The notes under the pieces are model-generated. The model was not told where the DNA came from and made no database searches. It saw only the letters and a program-made list of their open reading frames with translations. DNA of 64,000 nt, from assembly GCF_900094795.1 (NCBI RefSeq), contig NZ_FMBC01000005.1, forward strand, positions 62,001 through 126,000. Direction: 5' to 3'. Below, one piece after another: positions 9,790 through 18,641 of this stretch. A program made the position numbers and the translations under genes. Positions within the stretch are counted from its first letter, which is position 1. Every line of letters begins with the position of its first letter. This stretch comes from Kosakonia oryziphila (GTDB taxonomy: Bacteria; Pseudomonadota; Gammaproteobacteria; Enterobacterales; Enterobacteriaceae).

Positions 9790-10590
9790 TTACCACCACT
9801 GATGGAAATGGTGAACCGGCCCGTTTCCGCTGCCGACTTCCAGCGAATCCGCCCGCGCCAGTGCGGCCGTTAGCCACTGTTTGGCTTCCGCAACCGTCGA
9901 CGCCCAGTCGCTGTGGCGCGGGCGCAACGCAGCCAGCGCGGCGGAGAGCGTGCAGCCTGTGCCGTGGGTATTTTTCGTCGCCACGCGCGGCGCGGTAAAA
10001 CGTAGCGCGCCTTCACCAGTGAAAAGCCAGTCCGGGCTTTCGGCGTCATCCAGATGCCCGCCTTTCATCAGCACCGCCTCGCAGCCGAGCGCCAGCAGCG
10101 CTTCGCCCTGTGCGTGCATATCCTGCTCATTGCGGGCATGCGGCGCGTCGAGCAGCGCAGCGGCCTCAGGCAGATTAGGTGTAATAAGTGAAACCTGCGG
10201 CAGTAAATGCTGACGCAGCGCCGACACGGCGGAGGGAGACAGCAGCGGGTCGCCGCTCTTGGCGAGCATTACTGTATCCAGCACGACATTACGTACTTGA
10301 TAGTGGCGCAGACGCTCCGCCACCGCTTCGACAATATCGGTTTCCGCCAGCATGCCGATTTTGGTGGTATCAATACGCACATCGCTGAGCACCGAGTCGA
10401 GCTGTGCGCCGACAAAATCCGGTTCGATACGGTACACCGACTGCACGCCGTGGGTATTTTGCGCCACTAGAGCTGTGATCACTGAACAGCCGTAAGCACC
10501 GAGCGCCGAGAAGGTTTTTAAATCTGCCTGAATTCCCGCGCCACCGCTCGGATCGGTACCGGCGATGGTCAATGCGTTGATTCGTCTCAT
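9790..10590 (-). CDS. thiD: ThiD, hydroxymethylpyrimidine (phosphate) kinase
   Basis: The 266-residue ribokinase-fold enzyme phosphorylates 4-amino-5-hydroxymethyl-2-methylpyrimidine twice, giving HMP-PP for thiamine synthesis. Visible motifs are [20 protein letters not shown] at the N-terminus and the anion-hole [10 protein letters not shown] near 215. Its ATG overlaps the end of thiM by 4 bases, so thiM-thiD form a coupled salvage operon on the minus strand. The upstream TPP riboswitch should control both. Confidence 0.96.
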   Translation of the reverse strand: MRRINALTIAGTDPSGGAGIQADLKTFSALGAYGCSVITALVAQNTHGVQSVYRIEPDFVGAQLDSVLSDVRIDTTKIGMLAETDIVEAVAERLRHYQVRNVVLDTVMLAKSGDPLLSPSAVSALRQHLLPQVSLITPNLPEAAALLDAPHARNEQDMHAQGEALLALGCEAVLMKGGHLDDAESPDWLFTGEGALRFTAPRVATKNTHGTGCTLSAALAALRPRHSDWASTVAEAKQWLTAALARADSLEVGSGNGPVHHFHQWW

Positions 10591-11375
10591 AACGAATCCT
10601 CCCCGCCCAGCGTGTAGAGCGCGTCGAGAAAAGCGGGCATAAAGCTGCCCGGTCCGTTGCTGTTCGCCACCGCCAGGCTGCCTGCCAGCCCGAGCCAGGC
10701 GCAGGCGGCGGCCACATTCACCAGGCGATCACCTTGCAGTACGCAACTGGCGGCGACCACGGCGGATAACGCGCAACCGGTGCCGACAACCCGTGTCATC
10801 AGCACATCGCCACCCGTGACCATCAGTGTACGACGGCCATCAGTGACATAATCCACTTCGCCGGTAACAGCCACCACCGCGCCGATTTGCCGCGCCAGTT
10901 CCTGCGCTGCGGGCAACGCATTGATGGCAGTATCTGTGGTATCCACGCCGCGCCCGCCTGCGCTCACTCCCGCGAGTGCCAGAATTTCGGAGGCATTACC
11001 GCGGATTGCCGCTGGATGCAGGGCAAGCAGTTGCTGACAAAATTGCGTACGGAAAGTGAGTGCGCCGACGGCAACGGGATCGAGCGTCCAGGGTTTGCCA
11101 GCCGCATTTGCGCTTTCAGCGGCCCCCAGCATCGCGTCGGCCCGCTCGCGGGTTAAGGTACCAACGTTAATCAACAGCGCATCAGCAATCGCGCTGAATT
11201 GCTGCGCCTCGTCACGATCAATCACCATGGCCGGCGACGCACCAAGCGCCAGCAACACATTGGCGGTAAAAGTTTGCACAACGTCGTTGGTCATACAGTG
11301 AACAAGCGGGGAATGACGACGGAATTGCTGTAAAGCATGTGCAGTTTGTGCACGATCGAGCAGGTCAGGTTGCAT
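10587..11375 (-). CDS. thiM: ThiM, hydroxyethylthiazole kinase
   Basis: A 262-residue kinase that phosphorylates 4-methyl-5-(2-hydroxyethyl)thiazole in thiamine salvage. Family marks are [20 protein letters not shown] near the start, TLDPVAVGA, and the catalytic anion-hole [12 protein letters not shown] near 205. I chose the start [15 protein letters not shown] at 11375, which gives the length of E. coli ThiM. The longer open frame adds 16 residues that fall in the riboswitch leader. It is the first gene after the TPP riboswitch and overlaps thiD. Confidence 0.95.
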   Translation of the reverse strand: MQPDLLDRAQTAHALQQFRRHSPLVHCMTNDVVQTFTANVLLALGASPAMVIDRDEAQQFSAIADALLINVGTLTRERADAMLGAAESANAAGKPWTLDPVAVGALTFRTQFCQQLLALHPAAIRGNASEILALAGVSAGGRGVDTTDTAINALPAAQELARQIGAVVAVTGEVDYVTDGRRTLMVTGGDVLMTRVVGTGCALSAVVAASCVLQGDRLVNVAAACAWLGLAGSLAVANSNGPGSFMPAFLDALYTLGGEDSL

Positions 11376-11423
11376 GGTTTCGCTCCTGCCAGGCCGTGAA
11401 AGAAGTGATAGCCCGACAGGCAT

Positions 11424-11503
11424 CTGACTTCCCTACGCTGGCATTATCCAGATCAGGTAATACGGGTATTTCTCAGCCCATCAGTGATGGGGCACCCCGA
11501 GTC
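11424..11503 (-). promoter_or_regulatory. TPP (thi-box) riboswitch upstream of thiM
   Basis: Read on the minus strand, the leader starts ACTCGGGGTGCCCCATCACT, then has the conserved CTGAGA (plus-strand 11471-11476), AATACCCG, and the segment TACCTGATCTGGATAATGCC, and ends in CAGCGTAGGGAAGTCAG. These are the pyrimidine- and pyrophosphate-sensing arms of the THI element. In E. coli thiM, TPP binding masks the ribosome site. It lies about 50 bases before the chosen thiM start. Confidence 0.95.
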
Positions 11504-11530
11504 ATTTACTACAAAATCAAAAACTTGCGA

Positions 11531-11662
11531 TTAACGTCCCGTTAATCCCTGTTCAGGATCATGCCAGCGAGAAGCCAAAGACACAACACTTAAAAATGCG
11601 CTGTGTCCCAACTTGTGTCCCCAAATGTGTCCCAAATTCAGAGGGTAAGGCTGGCTGGTTGG
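11531..11662 (-). pseudogene. Possible C-terminal remnant of a phage-type recombinase
   Basis: On the minus strand a 43-codon frame lies between two TAA stops, with no start codon in a sensible place. It reads NLGHIWGHKLGHSAF and then a tail ending RWHDPEQGLTGR. The repeated GGGACACA units behind the LGH/WGH repeats resemble the low-complexity 3' ends of some enterobacterial phage integrases. This is weak evidence. It coincides with the left edge of the accessory region, which suits an integration scar. Confidence 0.3.
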
Positions 11663-11710
11663 TTAAATCGGCGGTAACATAACCCGCAAATCTACAGGGA
11701 GTTTTATGTT

Positions 11711-12241
11711 ATGCAGATTTGCAGGATGGACTACAACGACGTATCAGCAGACGGGAGACGGCTTAAACTTCATGTTTACGGTGTCGGAACGTTTCCAGTA
11801 TTTTCGGGGATAGCACCAGTAACCAACATCGCAGAGTGTGCATTTATACGAAATGCGGCTTTGCCTGTAGGCACTTACTGGATCGTTGATGCCCCGTCCG
11901 GGAGTATTGCCAATCAGGTAGAACGATTTGTTAAGGATTTCAGGAATGGAACAAACCACGACGAGTGGTTTGGATTATTCAACGCTTCCACAATGAGTGA
12001 TCACGTTTTCGTTAATGGCGTTGACAGAGGATCTTTCCGGCTTCACCCGTTGCGCCCAAATGGTGAGGGGGAGTCGTGGGGATGCATAACTTTCTATAAC
12101 ATTCCTGATTTCCAGTTAGTCAGAACCTCATTACTTGCACGTAAGAAAGTTCGAGTGCCAGGAGGTAAAGGATTAATGGCATATGGGCGTATAGACGTAA
12201 CAGGGCGGACTGATTATGCGTCATGCAAATTTAACAATTAA
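11711..12241 (+). CDS. Tlde1-like (DUF2778) putative L,D-transpeptidase toxin/effector
   Basis: The 176-residue protein looks like a DUF2778 (Tlde1) family member. The family signature FRLHPLRPNGEG...SWGCI is visible, with candidate catalytic His112 and Cys125; the family has an HX(n)[S/T]HGC-type motif, here with Trp in place of the His before Gly-Cys. Tlde1 of Salmonella is a type VI secretion effector that cuts and alters peptidoglycan tetrapeptides in the target periplasm. There is no signal peptide, as expected of a T6SS cargo. AGGGAG precedes the ATG by 9 bases. The next gene overlaps its end by 26 bases and is the likely immunity partner. No T6SS structural gene is in the window. Base composition is lower in GC than the flanks. 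Confidence 0.75.
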   Translation: MQICRMDYNDVSADGRRLKLHVYGVGTFPVFSGIAPVTNIAECAFIRNAALPVGTYWIVDAPSGSIANQVERFVKDFRNGTNHDEWFGLFNASTMSDHVFVNGVDRGSFRLHPLRPNGEGESWGCITFYNIPDFQLVRTSLLARKKVRVPGGKGLMAYGRIDVTGRTDYASCKFNN

Positions 12242-12476
12242 CATACTGATCGGTTTGCTCTGCTTTGCGGCTTCATTCTTTATCGTGCTGTTCCCTCTGG
12301 GCGGGCTGGTCGAATATTTGTCTCAAATCAGTAATGATTTTCTGAACCGCACCGGGTTGGGATTTGCTGATGGCGAAGCTGATCCATCGTTTCTATGGGT
12401 GCTGTTCCTGCTCATGCTCGTTGTTACTGCACTGTTGATGTTCATTATTCAGAAAGTACGGCGAAAATATCAGTAG
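12216..12476 (+). CDS. Small two-helix membrane protein, putative immunity partner of the Tlde1-like protein
   Basis: An 86-residue protein with a hydrophobic helix at about residues 8-32 (LIGLLCFAASFFIVLFPLGG), a polar loop of about 27 residues, and a second helix at about 59-79, ending in KVRRKYQ. The basic tail suggests both ends are cytoplasmic and the loop is periplasmic, the compartment where a Tlde1 toxin acts. Its start overlaps the end of the effector gene by 26 bases. I do not recognise a family; the immunity role is inferred from position and topology. A phage holin-like role is a weaker alternative. Confidence 0.6.
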   Translation: MRHANLTINILIGLLCFAASFFIVLFPLGGLVEYLSQISNDFLNRTGLGFADGEADPSFLWVLFLLMLVVTALLMFIIQKVRRKYQ

Positions 12477-12515
12477 CCAAACATAAATTAATACAAAAAG
12501 GCGAGCCATTTGGCT

Positions 12516-12727
12516 TAATGCCGATCATTTAAGGATCAATTGACCGATCCGGTGGTTGATGTAAAAAGGGTTCATGTCTTCACATGGATCCTTTTTAATA
12601 GAACTTTCACAGGCTCTCGGCATTATTCATCTCACAGTACCAGAACGGACCCGCTCACTTTCCGAACTCATTCCCGCAGAACTTATCCAGGAAGCTTTCA
12701 GACTGACGGATACCGTGACGCTCCGTA
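12516..12727 (+). mobile_element. Truncated IS4-family insertion sequence (left end and transposase N-terminus)
   Basis: The stretch opens TAATGCCGATCATTTAAGGA, resembling the end of IS4. It contains a frame (from 12574) reading LSELIPAELIQEAFRLTDTV followed by TLR, close to the N-terminus of IS4-type transposases. Similarity stops after TVTLR at about 12727, the frame then runs into unrelated sequence, and the remaining transposase (over 300 residues) and the right end are gone. It is inactive and marks past insertion and deletion here. Confidence 0.6.
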
Positions 12728-12799
12728 CATGGGTCTGCGGATACGGTTCAGCAAACAGGAGCATATTCGGCATCTGAGTCACTGGGGAAATAAACCAAA

Positions 12800-13168
12800 T
12801 CACGAAGTTTTATCCTCAGCAACTTTTTCTGTTTTAGATTGGGCTTCCAGTTCTTTTGACAGGAAAAAATTCAGTACGGTGCGGATTACTGTAATAATCG
12901 CTAGTTTTATCAACTCATCAATAGTTGGACTGATTGTTGTTGCCAGAATATCTGATGCTAACTGGAACTCAAGGGCAACAGCTAGCCATCCACCGAGCCC
13001 CAAACGAATCCTGATACTTCCATATGGATTACGATAACAAAATATCAGAATGTAGGATGCCCAAAGTAGACCAATAACAATACATAAAACTGACATCGTT
13101 TCAGTTACAAACTGTAGAAATATCACACCATGTGTCATGAACTGTTTATAAAAAATAATATCCGACAC
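12800..13168 (-). CDS. DUF1622 family membrane protein
   Basis: A 122-residue protein with a first helix at about 22-45, the family core YRNPYGSIRIRLGLGGWLAV at about 46-65, LEFQLASDILATTI and a further helix containing LAIITVIRTVLNFFLSKELE. That RxRLG...LEFxxAxDI pattern is typical of DUF1622, a family of small inner-membrane proteins without known function. It follows hdeB on the same strand, beyond a terminator. Its place next to gadBC-hdeB may reflect shared acid-stress duty, but this is only context. Confidence 0.75.
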   Translation of the reverse strand: MSDIIFYKQFMTHGVIFLQFVTETMSVLCIVIGLLWASYILIFCYRNPYGSIRIRLGLGGWLAVALEFQLASDILATTISPTIDELIKLAIITVIRTVLNFFLSKELEAQSKTEKVAEDKTS

Positions 13169-13256
13169 TAATTTCTCCTCTCGTTAATTCTGTTCTGAGC
13201 CAGCTTGCCTGGCAGGTAAATTCTGACAGTTTGTGGTTCTTCTTGCCGGGTAAGAT

Positions 13257-13294
13257 AAAAAAAGCCTTGCATTATTCTCTGGCAATGCAAGGCT
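13257..13294 (-). terminator. Terminator after hdeB
   Basis: A perfect 10-bp stem, AGCCTTGCAT (13263-13272) and ATGCAAGGCT (13285-13294), is followed on the minus strand by a run of seven T. It starts 13 bases after the hdeB stop. Confidence 0.85.
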
Positions 13295-13307
13295 CAATTA
13301 GTTGATA

Positions 13308-13628
13308 TTAATGAACAATCAAGTCCTGCAACTTACTTTTGAATTCATATACTTTGGCTTGCGGATTCTTTTTACAGAATTCGACTGTTTGTGGAACCGC
13401 AACGTTCACGGTCTCATCGAGCGAGACCGTGTCCCCTCCTTTGTAAGTTGTTTTATCATGCAACATCCAGAATGCAACCGGTGCCATAGCTTTCGGGTTC
13501 AGGTTGATAAATTCATGGCATGTCATATTTTCGGGGCTCCTTTCAGCCGCCTGGGCACTGGATATTGCCCCGGAAAATAAACTTGCTACCAGAGCCAAAC
13601 CGGTGAACACTATTTTCATACTTTTCAT
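13308..13628 (-). CDS. hdeB: HdeB-like periplasmic acid-stress chaperone
   Basis: The 106-residue precursor has a signal peptide (MKSMKIVFTGLALVASLFSG, cleavage probably near AQA-AE). The mature part resembles E. coli HdeB: MTCHEFINLNPKAMAPVAFW, YKGGDTV and EFCKKNPQ. The two cysteines match the HdeA/B disulfide. HdeB prevents aggregation of periplasmic proteins at low pH. I chose the ATG at 13628 because GAGGA lies 5 bases before it; the upstream ATG at 13640 overlaps that ribosome site. It is the third gene of a gadB-gadC-hdeB set on the minus strand. Confidence 0.88.
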   Translation of the reverse strand: MKSMKIVFTGLALVASLFSGAISSAQAAERSPENMTCHEFINLNPKAMAPVAFWMLHDKTTYKGGDTVSLDETVNVAVPQTVEFCKKNPQAKVYEFKSKLQDLIVH

Positions 13629-13743
13629 TAAAATCCTCATCTATATCAAATATATTGTGATGGACTTTTTAGTCATCCCTTTTAGCAGGAGGCATTGTTA
13701 CCACGTGCTTCTCTCCGCCTCTCGCATCCTTAACGCATTAATA

Positions 13744-15276
13744 TCACTTCATTTTATGAACAATAATATGGTGTGTCGGGCGTGCTCGAGGGTGAAGAAA
13801 GAAATGCCCTTCCGGCGCGTTTTCAGTATTAATTGGTAATAATGTAACTCCCTCATTGATACCTTCCTTATTATTCCGCAAAGCATACACAATAAACGGT
13901 AATGCAAACACGACAAGGAAGCCTACTGCCAGCAGTTCAACATACTTATCGGTTGAATCACCCTGTATGGTATCCGGGGGCAAAAAAGAAATGACAAAAG
14001 CCATTATTGATGTCAGCAATCCTACCGCAGCAATAAGCAGCTTGGCCTTTTTTCCTCCTGGAACATTAAACGTCCTTTTTTTCTCCGGATATTTACATAC
14101 TAACAGCATGTAGCTGATAAACATCATGAAGTATGAACACAAATAGATGACCACTGTTAATGCCAGTGCTATCAGGAACGACATATTACTTCCCCCACCA
14201 GTGTTGGTGAGGATGACTAAAGCAACAGAGGTGATGACAAGCTGCGAAATTACCAGTACTACGGGAACTCCGTTTTGATTCAGCCTGGCTGCACTTGCAG
14301 GTAGCAGTTTTTTTTGTGCCGTTACGTACATCCCCCGGGAAGGTCCTACAATCCATGATGCAATTTCCGCCAACACACCAAGCAATAATAATGCAGAAAT
14401 CACTCTCACCGCCCATTCAAACCCAGAGCCAACATGGGATATCAGCACACTGAAAGTTTGCATTACCCCTGCAGAGAGGTTGATATCCGCCTGCGGGATC
14501 ACCAGGGCAATAGCCAGCCCCCCCACGGAACTCAGGGATATAGCCGCTATCATCAATAGCAACATGGCCAGCGGGTAATCTCTTCCTGGATTGCGCATTT
14601 CATTGACATGAGTCGCTGATGCTTCAACACCCATATAACTCAATATAAAAGCCACAAAGACGACAAGAGTGCCTAATTTTGTAAAATCAGGGAAAAACGT
14701 TGATGCATTTATCTCAATAGCAACTTTAGCGCCAGAATAGAGATACCAGATAGCGAGAGCTACAAGAATAATTGCCGGTAGTAAAATCCCCGCAAAAAAA
14801 CCAACCTTAGCAATCCTGGCTGTATATTTGGTTCCACCAAACTGCGTTAAGGCAAGCCCCCATAAAATGATAAGTGCAGCGACCGTTTTTGTCACCGGCT
14901 CATCATTTAGTGCTGGCCACTTCAGTATGTAGGAAAGCGCTCCCAGTACAAAATAAAGCATTGGGATAAAACCAACCGCAATCTGCAAATAACCAAAAGA
15001 TATGGCGGCGAACCCCCATTTCTCACCCATGGTTTTTGAGACCCAGGTAAACACGCCCCCCTCTTCCCAACCTTCAACTGTCGCCATTTCTGCGGCACAC
15101 AACCCTACAGGAATAAACCAGAGGATGCCGCCCAATAGCAGAAAAAAAACCAATGAAAACCCAGATGTAGCAAAAGTCGGATATTCATAAACCGCCATCA
15201 CCATAGAAGCGGTAATAGCAAAGAACCCTAATAGCGATAGCTCCTTGCTAAATTCATTATGTGTTGATGTAGCCAT
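13744..15276 (-). CDS. gadC: GadC glutamate:GABA antiporter
   Basis: A 510-residue APC-superfamily transporter with about 12 membrane helices. It exchanges external glutamate for cytoplasmic GABA, exporting protons consumed by GadB. It resembles E. coli GadC (511 residues), including the C-terminal plug ([20 protein letters not shown]) that blocks the channel at neutral pH. It follows gadB by 41 bases on the same strand. GC content is visibly lower than in the backbone genes, consistent with acquired DNA. Confidence 0.95.
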   Translation of the reverse strand: MATSTHNEFSKELSLLGFFAITASMVMAVYEYPTFATSGFSLVFFLLLGGILWFIPVGLCAAEMATVEGWEEGGVFTWVSKTMGEKWGFAAISFGYLQIAVGFIPMLYFVLGALSYILKWPALNDEPVTKTVAALIILWGLALTQFGGTKYTARIAKVGFFAGILLPAIILVALAIWYLYSGAKVAIEINASTFFPDFTKLGTLVVFVAFILSYMGVEASATHVNEMRNPGRDYPLAMLLLMIAAISLSSVGGLAIALVIPQADINLSAGVMQTFSVLISHVGSGFEWAVRVISALLLLGVLAEIASWIVGPSRGMYVTAQKKLLPASAARLNQNGVPVVLVISQLVITSVALVILTNTGGGSNMSFLIALALTVVIYLCSYFMMFISYMLLVCKYPEKKRTFNVPGGKKAKLLIAAVGLLTSIMAFVISFLPPDTIQGDSTDKYVELLAVGFLVVFALPFIVYALRNNKEGINEGVTLLPINTENAPEGHFFLHPRARPTHHIIVHKMK

Positions 15277-15317
15277 AAATTCCTCCTGAACAGGCCTATC
15301 AAATACAACAGGAAAAA

Positions 15318-16718
15318 CTAACTGTGGTTGAAACCACCGGCTTCTTCTTCACTTAATGGTTTACTGACTGGATGAGCTTCAAAATATTTGAGTGCACGTT
15401 GCATATCCTCCACCAGTAAACAGCCGAGGTCACGACTGACACCATGACGGACTAAAATTCGCTGAATAACCAGATCTTCACGATTTGCAGGCATAGAGTA
15501 AGCCGGTACCTGCCAGCCACGTGTACGCAATCGGTCGGCAAAATCGTACAGTGAATACCCACCGATGGAAGCCCCATCCTTTAGCTTCCATGCCAGGGCC
15601 GGGATGCCTTTCTCTCTGTCACCATCGAAAAGGATCTCGAAAGGCCCCATTTTCCCAATTTCAGTGGCGAGGAACCTGGCTGTCTCATAACAGGCATTGT
15701 GGATTTTCTCGTAGCCTTCACGCCCAAGACGCAAGAAGTTGTAATACTGAGCAATAATTTGCCCACCTGGTCGAGAGAAGTTCAGCGCAAACGTGGGCAT
15801 GTTGCCTCCCAGGTAGTTTACGTTAAAAATCAACTCTTCCGGCAAATCCTTCGATTCTCGCCATACCACCCACCCAGCCCCCAGCGGAGCCAGACCGAAT
15901 TTATGACCGGAGGTATTAATAGATTTCACTCTCGGCAAACGGAAATCCCATTTCAAATCTGGTGCACAAAATGGCGCAAGGAATCCGCCACTAGCACCAT
16001 CAACATGAATAGGTATATCGAGCCCCGTGTCTTGCTGCAGTTTGTCCAGAGCATCACTCACGGCTTTTACCGGTTCATATTGACAGGTGAACGTAACCCC
16101 TAGTGTCGGTACCACGCCTATTGTGTTCTCATCCACACGCTTGAGTACCTCCTCCGGAGACATTATCAGACGTTCACCTTCAAGCGGAATCTCGCGTAAC
16201 TCCACATCAAAATAACGGGCAAACTTGTGCCAGCAGATCTGTACCGGGCCACAAATCATATTAGGTTTGTCGGTGTTTTTACCCTGTGAAGCCTGTTTTT
16301 TACGCCATTGCCATTTCATGGCAAGGCCCCCTAACATAGCGGCTTCCGAAGAACCAATTGTTGAACACCCAAGTGTCGTTTCCGCCGACGGTGAATTCCA
16401 GAGGTCGGCCAACATTTTCACGCAACGGGCTTCAATCTCAGCCGTTTGAGGGTACTCATCTTTATCAATCATGTTTTTATCGATGGATAAGTCCATCAAT
16501 TGACGGATTTCATCATCGACCCACGTCTGGCAAAAAGTCGCCAGGTTCTGGCGTGAGTTGCCATCCAGCAACAGCTCGTCACGAATAGCGTTAAATACAT
16601 TCCTTGCTGAACGTTCAACCGCAGGAAATCTATTTTTTGGCAACGATGCAGCAAGATCAACCGACGCATAAACATCATCGTTTTCACTGTATTCATCAGA
16701 CAGAAATTTACTAGACAT
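15318..16718 (-). CDS. gadB: Glutamate decarboxylase GadB-type
   Basis: PLP enzyme converting glutamate and a proton to GABA and CO2, the core of acid-resistance system 2. Length is 466 residues, as in E. coli GadB. The PLP lysine is Lys273 in [15 protein letters not shown], and HVDGASGGF precedes it. The penultimate His465 (FNHS), which closes the active site at neutral pH in GadB, is kept. The N-terminal 50 residues are clearly different from E. coli GadA/B, and there are many differences throughout. The start [12 protein letters not shown] at 16718 was chosen for family length; the longer frame adds 28 residues in AT-rich leader. Only one gad decarboxylase gene is present here. Confidence 0.93.
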   Translation of the reverse strand: MSSKFLSDEYSENDDVYASVDLAASLPKNRFPAVERSARNVFNAIRDELLLDGNSRQNLATFCQTWVDDEIRQLMDLSIDKNMIDKDEYPQTAEIEARCVKMLADLWNSPSAETTLGCSTIGSSEAAMLGGLAMKWQWRKKQASQGKNTDKPNMICGPVQICWHKFARYFDVELREIPLEGERLIMSPEEVLKRVDENTIGVVPTLGVTFTCQYEPVKAVSDALDKLQQDTGLDIPIHVDGASGGFLAPFCAPDLKWDFRLPRVKSINTSGHKFGLAPLGAGWVVWRESKDLPEELIFNVNYLGGNMPTFALNFSRPGGQIIAQYYNFLRLGREGYEKIHNACYETARFLATEIGKMGPFEILFDGDREKGIPALAWKLKDGASIGGYSLYDFADRLRTRGWQVPAYSMPANREDLVIQRILVRHGVSRDLGCLLVEDMQRALKYFEAHPVSKPLSEEEAGGFNHS

Positions 16719-17186
16719 AAAAACCTCTTGATCATAAAAGCCTACTATTAAGATATACCTTGCCTCAGCAAAAAAAAAATTAAACACTAAAAATTCGCGC
16801 AAAAAAAATAAATAATAAAAATCATTCTCAAAAGCAAAAAGATATCATTATTACTAGCACAAAAAAACATTAGAATATGAAGTATCTCTATTTTTAACAA
16901 TCAGAATATACCCAAGACGCTCTCAGAAAAATTGCAAACCCCGTATTTTAAGAGCATAGCCACTCTTCAAGTAAATTGCATAAAATGTGCCATGGAATAA
17001 ATTATTCCACCTCACCATTCATTAATTAATTTTAACTATGGAAAATTGACCCTTATCAATTCCAAAAGTAAGTAAAGTTCATTTAGGGAATTTTTATATT
17101 ATATTCAATCTCACCTGCTTGACTAAATTTTTGGTCAGGCTAATTATAAAAATACATTCCCCTACTTTTTATAGAAGATTAAGTTC
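16719..17186. promoter_or_regulatory. AT-rich divergent control region between gadB and the amidohydrolase operon
   Basis: These 468 bases are strongly AT-rich and hold no gene. A perfect 15-base palindrome, GGAATAAATTATTCC, lies at 16994-17008. A second imperfect inverted repeat, with arms CTTGAC and GTCAGG, lies near 17117-17139 before the plus-strand operon. Both could be operators. No regulator gene (gadE, gadX or a local repressor) is adjacent. I could not place a convincing GAD box. Confidence 0.45.
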
Positions 17187-18641
17187 ATGGCACTCCAGCG
17201 ATTGCTTACGACAGAACCTCTGCATCATGATGAAACCTGCCTATGTCAGAGTCCGGCATTCATTTGGATAAATACCGTCCTGACACGTGCGGCCCGCCAG
17301 GCCCCTCCGGTTTCCGCACAGACCGTCAGGGAGGCCCTTTCAGGAAACGATGAGCATCTTCATGATGTGGAACCCACCTCACCCGGTATTGTCGCGTTTA
17401 CAAACGTACGCCTGTTTGATGGTGTCTCTGATTCACTGCGTACCGGGCTTAATGTCATCGTTGAAGGAAATAAAATCAAAGCTGTCGTCCCGGCAACAAC
17501 ACCTCTCCCACCAGGAATAGAAACCATAAATGGGAATAATGGTGTGTTGATGCCTGGTCTTATCGATGCGCACTGGCATGCGATTATGGCTCGCCCCACA
17601 ATGATGACCGCCATGACTGCGGATTTTAACTATATTCAGGCCCTGGCCATCGCTGAAGCTAAGGCCACGCTGCTACGTGGGTTTACCACCGTGCGCGACA
17701 TGGGTGGCCCGGTGTTTGGGCTAAAACGAGCTATCGACGAACGAATTGCAGTTGGCCCCCGTATTTATCCCTCTGGCGCATTTATTAGCCAGAGCGGTGG
17801 GCATGGTGATTTTCGAATGCTTAGCGATATACCGCGAGCCACAAACGAGGCATTAAGCTACGGCGAGCGCGTTGGGATTACCGCTATTGCGGATGGTCCG
17901 GATCAGGTTCTGCTACGGGCCAGAGAGCAACTGATGCGCGGTGCATCTCAGGTAAAATTTATGGCTGGAGGCGGGGTAGCATCCCAATACGATGGCATTG
18001 ATGTGACGGAAGGTTCTGTCCCAGAAATTGCTGCCGCCGTAACCGCCGCAGAAAACTGGGGAACCTACGTGACAGTCCATGCTTATACGGCTCGGGCTGT
18101 CACGATGGCGATCCGCGGTGGAGTTAAATGCATTGAGCACGGGCAAATGGTTGATGAGGACACGGTAAAACTGATGGCTGATAAGCACATCTGGTGGTGT
18201 CTACAACCTTTTCTCGATGATGAAGATGCGGTCAAAATGGCTACCCCCTCGTCGCGAGCGAAACAACTGGTTATGTGTGCGGGAACCGACACAGCTTACC
18301 AACTGGCAAAGCAGTACAAGATAAAAACCGCATGGGGAACCGACACCCTGTTCGACGCTCGTCTGGCAACCCGTCAGGGAATACAACTCGCCAAACTTAC
18401 ACGCTGGTATAAACCAGTTGAAATTCTGAAGATGGCTACCAGCACCAATGCTGAACTGTGCGCAATGTCGGGGCCACGAAACCCATACCCAGACAAACTG
18501 GGGGTAATTGAAGCGGATGCGCTGGCGGACCTGATCCTTGTTGATGGCGATCCACTAACCGATATTCAACTGATCGCTAGTCCGGAGAAGTCTTTCAGGC
18601 TCATTATGAAAGATGGCGTAATTTACAAGAACACTTTGTGA
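17187..18641 (+). CDS. Metal-dependent amidohydrolase, first gene of an efflux operon
   Basis: The 484-residue protein is an amidohydrolase-superfamily TIM-barrel enzyme of the imidazolonepropionase/prolidase-like subgroup. It has a beta-sandwich strand VRLFDG near 77, LMPGLIDAHWHAI with the HxH metal pair near 130-132, RGFTTVRDMGG, VKFMAGGG (possible bridging Lys), VTVHAYT, CIEHGQ, WGTDT (catalytic Asp) and LADLILVDGDPL closing the sandwich. Relatives hydrolyse Xaa-Pro dipeptides, N-acyl amino acids and ochratoxin-like amides; the substrate here is unknown. About 65 N-terminal residues precede the usual domain and contain no signal peptide. The stop codon overlaps the start of a ytcA-type gene, so it is co-transcribed with an MdtNOP-type pump. 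Confidence 0.85.
   Translation: MALQRLLTTEPLHHDETCLCQSPAFIWINTVLTRAARQAPPVSAQTVREALSGNDEHLHDVEPTSPGIVAFTNVRLFDGVSDSLRTGLNVIVEGNKIKAVVPATTPLPPGIETINGNNGVLMPGLIDAHWHAIMARPTMMTAMTADFNYIQALAIAEAKATLLRGFTTVRDMGGPVFGLKRAIDERIAVGPRIYPSGAFISQSGGHGDFRMLSDIPRATNEALSYGERVGITAIADGPDQVLLRAREQLMRGASQVKFMAGGGVASQYDGIDVTEGSVPEIAAAVTAAENWGTYVTVHAYTARAVTMAIRGGVKCIEHGQMVDEDTVKLMADKHIWWCLQPFLDDEDAVKMATPSSRAKQLVMCAGTDTAYQLAKQYKIKTAWGTDTLFDARLATRQGIQLAKLTRWYKPVEILKMATSTNAELCAMSGPRNPYPDKLGVIEADALADLILVDGDPLTDIQLIASPEKSFRLIMKDGVIYKNTL

Noticed and set aside
12540-13037. 165-codon plus-strand frame over the IS4 remnant and the DUF1622 gene
   Set aside because: It is antisense to a recognisable DUF1622 gene and out of frame with the transposase fragment.
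16719-16900. GAD box (GadE site) upstream of gadB
   Set aside because: AT-rich stretches match the consensus only partly; nothing was clearly above background.
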